Assembly (NCBI GenBank): GCA_905182745.1
Contig: CAJJCR010000008.1
Location: forward strand, 62,001 to 126,000
Direction of reading: 5' to 3'
Length of the DNA stretch: 64,000 bases
From: Bacteroidetes bacterium MED-G20
Lineage (GTDB): Bacteria; Bacteroidota; Bacteroidia; Flavobacteriales_D; Parvicellaceae
Position numbers and translations under genes: made by a program. Every line of letters starts with the position of its first letter. Within the stretch, counting starts at the first letter, position 1. Under the pieces are notes generated by a model that was not told where the DNA came from, ran no database searches, and saw nothing but the letters and a program-made list of their open reading frames with translations. Of the stretch, positions 38,323 through 46,519 are shown piece after piece.

Positions 38323-39087
38323 ATGAGTGAATTACTAATAGAAATTAAAGATTTAGAGTGTAGGATTGATAATCAAAAGATTCTTAAGGGTTTAAATCTT
38401 AAAATTAACAAGGGAGAAGTTCATGCGATAATGGGTCCCAATGGTTCTGGAAAGAGTACACTTTCTTCAGTATTAGCTGGAAATGACAACTATGAAGTCA
38501 CCAGTGGATCTATTAATTTTTTGGGGGAAGAGATTTCTGAAATGAGTCCGGAGGAAAGATCTTGGAAAGGAATGTTTTTAGCATTTCAATATCCAGTTGA
38601 AATTCCAGGTGTTAGCAATATTAATTTTTTAAGAACTGCACTTAACGAAAGAAATAAATACTATGGAGTAGATTCTATCCCCGCAAAAGATTTTTTAAAA
38701 ATGGTTGCTGAAAAGTCAGAACTTGTTGGTTTAAATAACAAACTTAAAAATAGATCTGTAAATGAAGGCTTTTCAGGTGGAGAAAAGAAAAGAAATGAAA
38801 TTTTTCAAATGGCAATGCTTGATCCTAAATTATCAATTTTAGACGAAACAGATTCAGGTCTGGATATTGATGCATTGAAAATTGTTGCAAATGGGGTTAA
38901 TAAACTTAAATCTTCTGAAAATGCTACGGTTGTAATTACTCATTACCAAAGACTGCTTGATTATATTGTCCCAGACTTCGTCCATGTCTTACACGAGGGG
39001 AAAATTATTAAATCTGGCGATAAATCTTTGGCATTAGAGTTAGAAAAAAAAGGTTACGATTGGTTGAAAACTGATGAAAATATTTAA
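38323..39087 (+). CDS. sufC: Fe-S cluster assembly ATPase SufC
   Basis: SufC is the ABC-type ATPase partner of SufB and SufD. Walker A is MGPNGSGKST, the signature is EGFSGGEKKRNEI, and Walker B is LSILDETDSGLD, with the Suf-specific FLAFQYPVEIPGV region. It is 254 residues long. It lies between sufB and sufD on the same strand. Confidence 0.96.
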   Translation: MSELLIEIKDLECRIDNQKILKGLNLKINKGEVHAIMGPNGSGKSTLSSVLAGNDNYEVTSGSINFLGEEISEMSPEERSWKGMFLAFQYPVEIPGVSNINFLRTALNERNKYYGVDSIPAKDFLKMVAEKSELVGLNNKLKNRSVNEGFSGGEKKRNEIFQMAMLDPKLSILDETDSGLDIDALKIVANGVNKLKSSENATVVITHYQRLLDYIVPDFVHVLHEGKIIKSGDKSLALELEKKGYDWLKTDENI

Positions 39088-39108
39088 AACTCTTTTAAAG
39101 TTATCCAA

Positions 39109-40314
39109 TTGATTATTAAAGATCTAAATCATAATTCATTACATAAAGAAAATTCTAAATTTGATTTAGAAGCACTAAACCTTGGCTCTTTTCCAAATAG
39201 AAAAGAAGAAAGATGGAAATACACCCCATTAAGAGCTCTAAAGAAAATTAATTTCCACAACCAATTAAATTTTAAAATTGAGCATCTTAGTTCTTTAGGG
39301 ATTCCAAAAATTGAAGGATTTTTAATAGTGCTGGAAAATGGAAAATTTAACTCCCTCTTATCAAATACTATTGATTTAAAAGGAACTGAATTGTCATTTC
39401 TCAATGGCACTAATATTGCAAATAATTCTGATGAGCCAAATCATAAGGATTATTTCACCAATCTTAACTTTAGTTTTTTAACAGAAAAAGTTGTTTTAAA
39501 AATAAAGCCTGATGTCAATATAAACCAGCCTATAAATTTTGTGAATATTATTTCAGATGATAATTGTATTTCTAATACTCAATTTAATATTGATGTTTTT
39601 GAAAATTCCAAGCTTCATATTAGACAGTATTTTTTAGGAAGTTCCAATAGTAAAAATGGCTTTATCAATCACCGAAATGCGGTGTCTTTGAAAAGCCAAA
39701 GCTCTTTAACCATTGATAAATTCCAAGACCTTAATCAAAATTTCAATTTTTGTAACGAGTTTATAGATCAAGAGCAAGAAAGTAAATTCATTATGAATAC
39801 TTTTTCTGCATCGGGTGTTATTCTAAGAAATGATGTTTTCAATAATGTTAATGGAAAGAACTGTCATAGCGAACTTAATGGAGTTTTCGCACCAATAGAA
39901 AAACAGCATTTCGACAACCATACAACTATAAACCATTTTGTTGCGGATTGTAAATCATTCGAAAATTACAAAGGGGTAATTAAAGAAAGTGGTGTAGGGG
40001 TATTTAATGGAAAAGTTATTGTCCATCAAGATGCTCAAAAAATTGAAGCATTTCAGAAAAATAATAATATTCTTTTAGATGATGAATCCAAGATTTACTC
40101 TAAGCCCGAACTAGAAATTTATGCAGATGACGTCAGGTGTAGCCACGGCTCTACCACTGGAAGATTTGATGAGGAAGCATTGTTTTATTTAAGATCTAGG
40201 GGGATAAGTGTGAAAAAATCTTTAGAGTTAATGACATTAGGATTTATTAATGAGGTAATTGAAAAATCTACTGACTCAGAGTATAAAGAGTTTATCCTTA
40301 ATAAGATTACTTAA
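39109..40314 (+). CDS. sufD: Fe-S cluster assembly protein SufD
   Basis: SufD is the SufB paralogue that completes the SufBC2D complex. The N-terminus has the SufD motif NRKEERWKYTPLRALKKI, and the C-terminal beta-helix contains FDNHTTINHF, QKNNNILLDDESKIYSKPELEIYADDV read in order, CSHGSTTGRFDEEALFYLRSRG. It starts with TTG (no ATG fits). In many relatives sufS follows; here a broken secreted-protein gene does instead. Confidence 0.94.
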   Translation: MIIKDLNHNSLHKENSKFDLEALNLGSFPNRKEERWKYTPLRALKKINFHNQLNFKIEHLSSLGIPKIEGFLIVLENGKFNSLLSNTIDLKGTELSFLNGTNIANNSDEPNHKDYFTNLNFSFLTEKVVLKIKPDVNINQPINFVNIISDDNCISNTQFNIDVFENSKLHIRQYFLGSSNSKNGFINHRNAVSLKSQSSLTIDKFQDLNQNFNFCNEFIDQEQESKFIMNTFSASGVILRNDVFNNVNGKNCHSELNGVFAPIEKQHFDNHTTINHFVADCKSFENYKGVIKESGVGVFNGKVIVHQDAQKIEAFQKNNNILLDDESKIYSKPELEIYADDVRCSHGSTTGRFDEEALFYLRSRGISVKKSLELMTLGFINEVIEKSTDSEYKEFILNKIT

Positions 40315-40368
40315 AGATTAATTGTTATTTATTTAGAGTTTGTTTTACTTTAGGAGTATAAATAAATT

Positions 40369-41818
40369 TTGATTACTAGAATTAAAATATCTCTCCTCGT
40401 ATTGTTCAGTTTAATGGCTTCATTTGGAATATCTCAAAAACTGAATCTAAGTTTTTCCCAACATGTTCCTTACTCTAACGACTACAAACCGCTTTCTTGC
40501 ATTAAGTTACAATTCCAATAATATTCTTTTTCAAAAAAAAACAAACTCTAAATCTTGTGATTTAAAAGTGAATGTTTTTGACAGCCATCTTAGATGAGAT
40601 AAAACGCTTCAATGTTGTATTAAAAGATGAAAAATTTCTTGGAATTAGAAATATCTTTAATAAAATTTATTTGTTTACTCCTTAGACAATGGTATTGAGA
40701 CCACTTTAAAATATAGAGAATTAGATATTACTTCCAATTTTCTTTCTTCAAAAAATTTATTTCTAGAAAAAAACAAGTCCGGATATTCCTCTAATTATAT
40801 TCTTGGAGAAAAGACCTTCGAAGATAAATTTCACTTTCTTGTGGAACTTCCATTTCAAAATGGCAAACAAGAAGATATAAAGACAATTACTATTGATAAT
40901 AAACTGAATATTGTTAATGAGGTTTATAATAAATTAGACTTATTATTTGCTTCCAAGAGAGATAATAAGATTTTATTATCCAATAATGGAGTTGTTTACT
41001 TGCTTAAGAAATTTTGGAAAAAAGGCAACAATTTTTATATCTATAAACTAGGTCAGGAAATAATTTCTGAAGTTCATATTAAATTAAATAATAGAAAAAT
41101 AGCAGCATTAGATTATTTTTTTAATTCCAAAGGTGAGCTTGTTATATCTGGTTTTTATTCTTCCCCTATTCGGTTTAATTACGAAGGTTTTTTTCTTCTC
41201 AGATACGATGAGGATTTACACTTAGTTCATAAAAATCAATATTCATTGACTGAAAATATTGTACAAGCTTTCAAGTCTTCAAAAGAAATTAAAGAAAGTG
41301 GTTTTGGACTGGATAGGTTCATAATTACAGATTTTAGTCTAGATAGCATTGGCAACTATTACTTATTGTCAGAGAACATATCAAAAGCTACTATTAAAGA
41401 GGAAACTTATTGGATTTCTAGTGGATTTTTTGTTGTAAAATTTAATAAAAATGGCAATTTTATATGGGCAAGTCCGGTTTCTTTAAATCAACAACACAAA
41501 GATTTAAATTTCATCGGCACCTTCTCAGTTAATTCTTACAACTATAAAAAATACTTTTATAATGATTTGCAAAATTCAAATTTGAGAAAAGGAGTTCCTG
41601 CAGAGTATGGAATTCTAAACTATTGCGGAACCAAATATGTAGAGTTTTCATTGGCTGGGCTTGCTCAGGAAAATATTAATTCTATAAATTTCCCAGGAAA
41701 AGATACTGAAAAGTATGCTTTTTTCCCAAATCAGCTCAATCCAAATTCTGAGGGACCTTCATATTTTGCAGTTTTAAATGAGAAATCAACTAATATTATG
41801 CTTGCTATAGCTAAATAA
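40369..41818 (+). pseudogene. Secreted protein of unknown function, several frameshifts
   Basis: A TTG start at 40369 opens a clear signal peptide (KISLLVLFSLMASFGISQ), but the frame stops at 40519. The protein reading then continues in two further frames and finally settles in an open frame from about 40679 to the TAA at 41818 (residues such as YRELDITSNFLSS and HFLVELPFQNGK). At least three single-base shifts fall within about 310 bases. The intact part is a repeat-poor beta-type protein with DSIGNYYLL and KFNKNGNFIWASPVSL, similar in style to beta-propeller secreted proteins; I do not recognise a family. Real decay and sequencing error are both possible. Confidence 0.6.
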
Positions 41819-42827
41819 TATTAACCTCTGTTTGTAGTGTTATTCCAAATTTGTCTTTTATATCCAAAATAATTTTTTCTGACAAATCAAATATTTCCAT
41901 TCCATTTGCAAGGCCATAATTGACCAATACTAGTGCTTGTTTTTCATGAACTCCATAGTTGTTAAATTTTTTGCCTTTCCAACCTGCTCTTTCTATCATC
42001 CATCCTGCTGCAATTTTAAACTCATCTTCATTGATTTTGTAGCTTACTACATTAGGATATTTTTTCTTTATTAATTCAAGCTGATTTAAATTTACTATTG
42101 GGTTTTTAAAAAAACTTCCGCTGTTTCCAATTTTTTTTGGATCAGGAAGCTTACTTTGTCTTATAATAATTATAGCATTACTTACGTCTTTGATAGATGG
42201 ATTCTTAATATTTTGATTTTCTAAAATTGCTTTAACATCCCCATAATTAACATTTAATACCGGATTTTTCTTTAGCTCTAGGGTGATATTTAGAATAATA
42301 TATTGATTTTTCATTTTGTTTTTAAAGACACTTTCTCTGTATCCAAATTCACAATCTGAATTATTAAACTTAACAATCTTTCCTGATGCAATTTCTAATG
42401 CTTCAAGTTCTACAAATGTTTCTTTAATTTCTACTCCATAGGCGCCGATATTTTGCATTGGAGCAGTTCCAGTATTTCCTGGTATTAAACTTAGGTTTTC
42501 AATTCCTCCCCATCCATTATCTACACAGTACATAACCAATTCATGCCAATTTTCTCCCGCGCCAATCTTTAAAAAAACAGACTGGTGGTTTTGGTCAATA
42601 ATTTCTTTTCCTTTTATATTATTTAAAATTACTAGTCCATCAAAATCTTTTGTGAAAAGAATATTACTTCCACCCCCAAGAATAAGCAACTGTAAGTCTT
42701 TAAAGACATTATTTTTTTTTATTTCTATTAATTCATTAATTGTATTTATAGATACGAAATATTTAGCCTTAACATCTACTCCAAATGTATTTAGCTTTAA
42801 TAATGGATAATTTTCAATAATATTCAT
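41811..42827 (-). CDS. murB: UDP-N-acetylenolpyruvoylglucosamine reductase MurB
   Basis: MurB makes UDP-MurNAc for peptidoglycan. FAD-binding motifs LGGGSNILFT and GNTGTAPMQNIGAYGVEI are present, with the NSGSFFKNPIV segment holding the catalytic Ser and the C-terminal LQTEV with the catalytic Glu. Its 338 residues fit the type I (E. coli-like) enzyme. It converges with the secreted-protein gene; the two stops overlap in eight bases. A TAGGTTTG element ends five bases before the ATG. Confidence 0.94.
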   Translation of the reverse strand: MNIIENYPLLKLNTFGVDVKAKYFVSINTINELIEIKKNNVFKDLQLLILGGGSNILFTKDFDGLVILNNIKGKEIIDQNHQSVFLKIGAGENWHELVMYCVDNGWGGIENLSLIPGNTGTAPMQNIGAYGVEIKETFVELEALEIASGKIVKFNNSDCEFGYRESVFKNKMKNQYIILNITLELKKNPVLNVNYGDVKAILENQNIKNPSIKDVSNAIIIIRQSKLPDPKKIGNSGSFFKNPIVNLNQLELIKKKYPNVVSYKINEDEFKIAAGWMIERAGWKGKKFNNYGVHEKQALVLVNYGLANGMEIFDLSEKIILDIKDKFGITLQTEVNII

Positions 42828-42832
42828 CTAGA

Positions 42833-42840
42833 CAAACCTA
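42833..42840 (-). promoter_or_regulatory. -7 element five bases before the murB ATG (TAGGTTTG)
   Basis: The minus strand reads TAGGTTTG, then TCTAG, then ATG: the same five-base spacing as at thiL and mutY. It implies a leaderless or near-leaderless murB transcript. Confidence 0.45.
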
Positions 42841-42919
42841 ATTATATTTTCTTGGATTTTAATATGCTTGTCCTTAAAACAATATTACATACTTTAGTAA
42901 TAGTTTAATTTACCACGCT

Positions 42920-44029
42920 ATTAAAAAAGTAATAATTTCTGTAACAAATGACTTGGCTAATGATCAGCGGGTTAAGAAAGTGTGTGATACGCTAACCAAA
43001 AATAATTTCGATATAACTTTGGTTGGAAGGCAATTGCGATACTCGTTAAATATTAATAGATCCTATTCAGTAGTTCGCTTTAAACTGATTTTCAATAAAG
43101 GAGCATTGTTTTACATGGAATATAATTTAAGATTGTTTTTTTTTCTTTTAACTAGAAGATTTGATATTTACCATTCCAACGACTTGGATACATTACTTCC
43201 AATGTGGCTTTCTGCATTTATTTTCAATAAAAAGCTAGTTTACGATTCCCATGAGTATTTTTTGGGGGTACCAGAAATTCAAAATAGATATTTTGTTAAA
43301 AAAGTTTGGTCTTCTATAGAGAGTTTTATATTTCCAAAATTAAAGCATGTTTTTACTGTAAATGAATCTATTTCAGATTTGTACTTTAAAGATTATAAAG
43401 TAAGACCATTAGTAGTTAGAAATCTACCGAATAAAAGCAGTTTACTAAAAGTTAAATCTAAGAAAGATCTAGGGTTGCCTAAAGACAAGAAGCTTGTAAT
43501 TCTCCAAGGTTCTGGAATTAATATCGATAGAGGAGCTGAAGAGTTGTTAGAGGCTATTTCCTTACAAGATGATTTTTTTCTGTCTGTAGTTGGTAAAGGA
43601 GACGTTATTGATAAACTAAAAAAAAGATGTACTCAATCAGATTTGGTTAACAAAGTACTATTTGTTCCAACTCTTGAATATAATCAAATGATGCAGTTTA
43701 CCTTAAACTCTGATGTTGGTGTTAGTCTAGATAAGAACAATAATATTAATTATCAATTTAGTCTTCCCAATAAAATTTTCGATTATGCCAAAGCTGAAAT
43801 ACCATTCGTTTCAACAAATCTTGTGGAGATAAGAAAAATCACAGAAAAGTTCCATACTGGAGTTTTAATTTCAAGTCTGAATCCAGAAAGTATAATTGAG
43901 GGATTAAATAATGCTATAGCTTTAAAAAAATCTAAAAATTTCATATCAGACATCACCAAAATGAATACCACTTTACATTGGGAAAGCGAATCTATTTCAT
44001 TAATAAAAACTTATGGAAAATTTAAGTAG
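42920..44029 (+). CDS. Family 4-type glycosyltransferase without a canonical start
   Basis: The protein has GT-B features: HSNDLDTLLPMW, YDSHEYF, a phosphate-binding LQGSGINIDRGAEEL region and the late FSLPNKIFDYAKAEIPFV block with the conserved Glu region. The family N-terminus IISVTNDLANDQRVKKV lies in frame upstream of the first TTG (42953), so that TTG would remove it. The best fit is an ATT codon at 42920 giving xKKVIISVTND; an in-frame stop at 42875 limits extension. Either a rare ATT start or a G-to-T change in an ATG. It probably builds a surface glycan with the two following minus-strand genes nearby. Confidence 0.75.
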   Translation: MKKVIISVTNDLANDQRVKKVCDTLTKNNFDITLVGRQLRYSLNINRSYSVVRFKLIFNKGALFYMEYNLRLFFFLLTRRFDIYHSNDLDTLLPMWLSAFIFNKKLVYDSHEYFLGVPEIQNRYFVKKVWSSIESFIFPKLKHVFTVNESISDLYFKDYKVRPLVVRNLPNKSSLLKVKSKKDLGLPKDKKLVILQGSGINIDRGAEELLEAISLQDDFFLSVVGKGDVIDKLKKRCTQSDLVNKVLFVPTLEYNQMMQFTLNSDVGVSLDKNNNINYQFSLPNKIFDYAKAEIPFVSTNLVEIRKITEKFHTGVLISSLNPESIIEGLNNAIALKKSKNFISDITKMNTTLHWESESISLIKTYGKFK

Positions 44030-44792
44030 AAGTAGTTTTTCTGCAGAAATAGATTACTTCATTTTCAGAGAAACCGTATAATTTCTTTTCTTCACTATTG
44101 TATTCTTTTACTATGTCAATAGGCTTTGAAGTAAATCCACTTTCATTTAAAATTAATGGTAGACTATCTTTGCCATAAATCCTTACATGGTCTTCTTGTC
44201 CAAAAGCTTTCAACCTTCCTTCTTTAGAAATTATCGAGTTGTCTTGGTAAGTCCCCCCTTTTTTAATAGGAACTTGAATTAATAAATGACCATCATTTTT
44301 CAAAACTCTATTTAACTCTTCAATAGCTTTTTTATCTTCTAAAACATGTTCTAAGACATGAAAACAAATAATTAAATCAAAACTTTGATCAGCTTCGTTT
44401 ATTTTAGTTATATCATAATTTTTTTGAGCATGAAATTGGTTTTCAAAGTCCGATGATATATAGTTTTCAAATAGTGATTTAAAATAATCGTTTAAACTTC
44501 TGTGGGGTGAAAAGTCTAAAATTTTTTGACTTTGATTCCTAAAATTCTTCCTTACATATTCACCAAGTGCTCTGGATCTTGACAATGCTCCACAACTAGG
44601 ACAGATTTTATCTTCACTATTGTAAAAGGAGATTGAAATAAATTTTTTTGATTTAGCCGAACAAATTAAACATTTTGTATTTCCCCCTTTATAAATAAGG
44701 TAATAAACCCTCTTTCTTATGAATGGTTCTATTTTAAATTGCCAGCTTTTAGGAATTAAAATCTTGTAAATATTCTTAAAAAAACTATACAT
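44022..44792 (-). CDS. SAM-dependent methyltransferase with N-terminal zinc-ribbon-like motif
   Basis: The 256-residue protein has two CxxC motifs near the N-terminus (CLICSAKSKKF and CPSCGALSRSR), then a Methyltransf_11-type domain with ILDFSPHRSL and the CFHVLEHVLEDKKAIEELNRVLKNDG block, which is the usual family signature. The first SAM glycine motif is poorly kept, as in other members of this group. The ATG overlaps the frame-corrected end of the GT2 gene by eight bases. A role in glycan modification is inferred from the neighbours only. Confidence 0.78.
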   Translation of the reverse strand: MYSFFKNIYKILIPKSWQFKIEPFIRKRVYYLIYKGGNTKCLICSAKSKKFISISFYNSEDKICPSCGALSRSRALGEYVRKNFRNQSQKILDFSPHRSLNDYFKSLFENYISSDFENQFHAQKNYDITKINEADQSFDLIICFHVLEHVLEDKKAIEELNRVLKNDGHLLIQVPIKKGGTYQDNSIISKEGRLKAFGQEDHVRIYGKDSLPLILNESGFTSKPIDIVKEYNSEEKKLYGFSENEVIYFCRKTTST

Positions 44793-45671
44793 TTTGTTTT
44801 TCTCTAAGAAAGTAAATCAGTTTATATAAGTCAAATATTTTTAGAGAAGGTCTTGAAGAAAGTAGCTGTCTTTCTAGAATCTTTGAAATAGTTTTTGACA
44901 ATGAAAAAATTAAAAGTGTTAATTTTAATTTATTAAGTTGGTTATAGGTTTTTATCAAGTCTTATTGAGCTAATATCATAGTTCCTTTGTCAATTAATAC
45001 TAGATTTTTTATTGCACTTTTAGTTTTCTCTAAAAAAACACTAGAGCTCTCAATCCCTTCGTGAAAAACAGGATTATTAATTTGAAAAATAGCTATTTTA
45101 TTATTTTTAAGTTCTAAAGATAGTAGAGTGTCTTCGTGTCCGTAGGTTTTAATATTTTCATTAAACCTTATTTGTGATAAGATTGTTTTTTTTATTAAAA
45201 AGTTATTTGATCGAAAACAATGGTATGGGTTCATTACTCTATAATTAAAGTTTTGATCTTCTTTTTTAATTCCATACAACCACCTTAGTTTTTTATTTTT
45301 ATTTTTTGGTGGATTATCGTGGTGTTTTCTTCCACCATATACCACTGCATTATTAAGGTGTTTAAAATATTTTCTAGAAAATTTTCACTTTGAATGCTGC
45401 AGTCACAATCAATAAACAGTAGATTTTCATAATTGGCATTTTCTAAAAAAAGATTTCTGATTTTAGACCTTCCAATATTTTTTTTAAGAATTAGGTAATT
45501 AACCGCTTTGTGGGAACCGATTTTAGCATTTATTTTTAAAGTTTCTTCATTGGATCCATCGTCAATACAAATTATTTCAAATGGTTTTTTACTTTTCTTG
45601 CCTTGGTTAATTATGTTGACAATTAAATCAAGAACATTGAAGTTATAAATGGGGATACAAATACTTATCAA
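44785..45671 (-). pseudogene. Family 2 glycosyltransferase, one frameshift and one in-frame stop
   Basis: The N-terminal GT-A motifs are clear: ISICIPIYNF, EIICIDDGSNEET, NIGRSKIRNLFLE and the FIDCDCS metal site. The frame breaks near 45358; adding one A to the AAA run gives ENILKHLNNAVVYGGRK and joins the next part, which includes the acceptor block TYGHEDTLLSLEL. A TAA at 44962-44964 then stops the frame, yet the same frame continues with QLNKLKLTLLIFSLSK and LKIFDLYKLIYFLREK, a normal GT2 tail, to a TAG at 44785. TTG start. Sequencing error or early decay. Confidence 0.72.
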
Positions 45672-45682
45672 TTCATAAAAGC

Positions 45683-46354
45683 TTATTCCAAAATAGTCTG
45701 ATTATTGAATTTCACAACTCTTGCTGGATATTTATTAATAATGTCAAAATCGTGAGTTGCCATAATTACTGTTTTTTCTTCATCGGCTACTGATTTTAAA
45801 AGATGCATAATTTTCTCACTAGTTTCTGGATCTAAATTTCCTGTTGGCTCATCTGCTATGATTAGTTCTGGATCATTAACTAATGCTCTTGCAACAGCAA
45901 CTCTTTGTTGTTCTCCTCCAGAAATTAAATGTGGAAAGGAATCTGCTTTATCTACCATATCTCACTTTTACAAGTAGCTTCTCAATTCCTTCATTAATTA
46001 TTTTTTTTCCCTTTCCATCCAGTTGCTTTCATTACAAATCTTAAATTATCAGCAACTGATCTATCCATAAGTAATTGAAAATCTTGAAAGATTATTCCAA
46101 CCTTTCTTCTAAGTTCTAATATTTTCTTTCTTTTTAATTTTTTTAGAGTTTGTTCTTTAAATAAAATATCCCCACTACTAATACCTACATCTCCATAAAT
46201 AGCTTTAAGTAAGACTACTTTTTCCGCTTCCAGTTTTACCTACAAAATATACAAATTCACCTTGATTTATCTTTAAATTAACATCGTTAAGAATTATTTT
46301 ATTTTGTTGTTTTATTTCAACATTTTTAAAGTCTAGAAAAAGGTTTTGATTCAT
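45683..46354 (-). CDS. FtsE-like cell division ABC ATPase (three frameshifts)
   Basis: Frame correction gives a complete ATPase: Walker [10 protein letters not shown], the Q-loop stretch [20 protein letters not shown], signature [17 protein letters not shown], Walker [14 protein letters not shown] and the switch MATHD. The FQDFQLL segment and overall size fit FtsE, which with FtsX regulates peptidoglycan hydrolysis at division; ftsX is not next to it. Frames change near 46203, 46008 and 45960. The start MNQNLFLDF at 46354 is supported by a promoter element 24 bases upstream. LolD-type ATPases are an alternative. Confidence 0.75.
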
Positions 46355-46378
46355 AGCTAGTATAATATCTTTTGCATT

Positions 46379-46386
46379 CAAATTTA
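46379..46386 (-). promoter_or_regulatory. -7 promoter element of the ftsE-like gene (TAAATTTG)
   Basis: The minus strand reads TAAATTTG, ending 24 bases before the ATG at 46354. It argues against an in-frame upstream extension as the true N-terminus. Confidence 0.4.
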
Positions 46387-46519
46387 TAATAATATAGAAT
46401 ACTTCTTTAATTCTTCTATTTAATGTTAACACATTGTAGTTGAAAATAATAAGTAATGCCATAATTCTTATGGGTCATCACTAACTATCTTTATAATATT
46501 ATCAGTTTATAGTTTTTTA

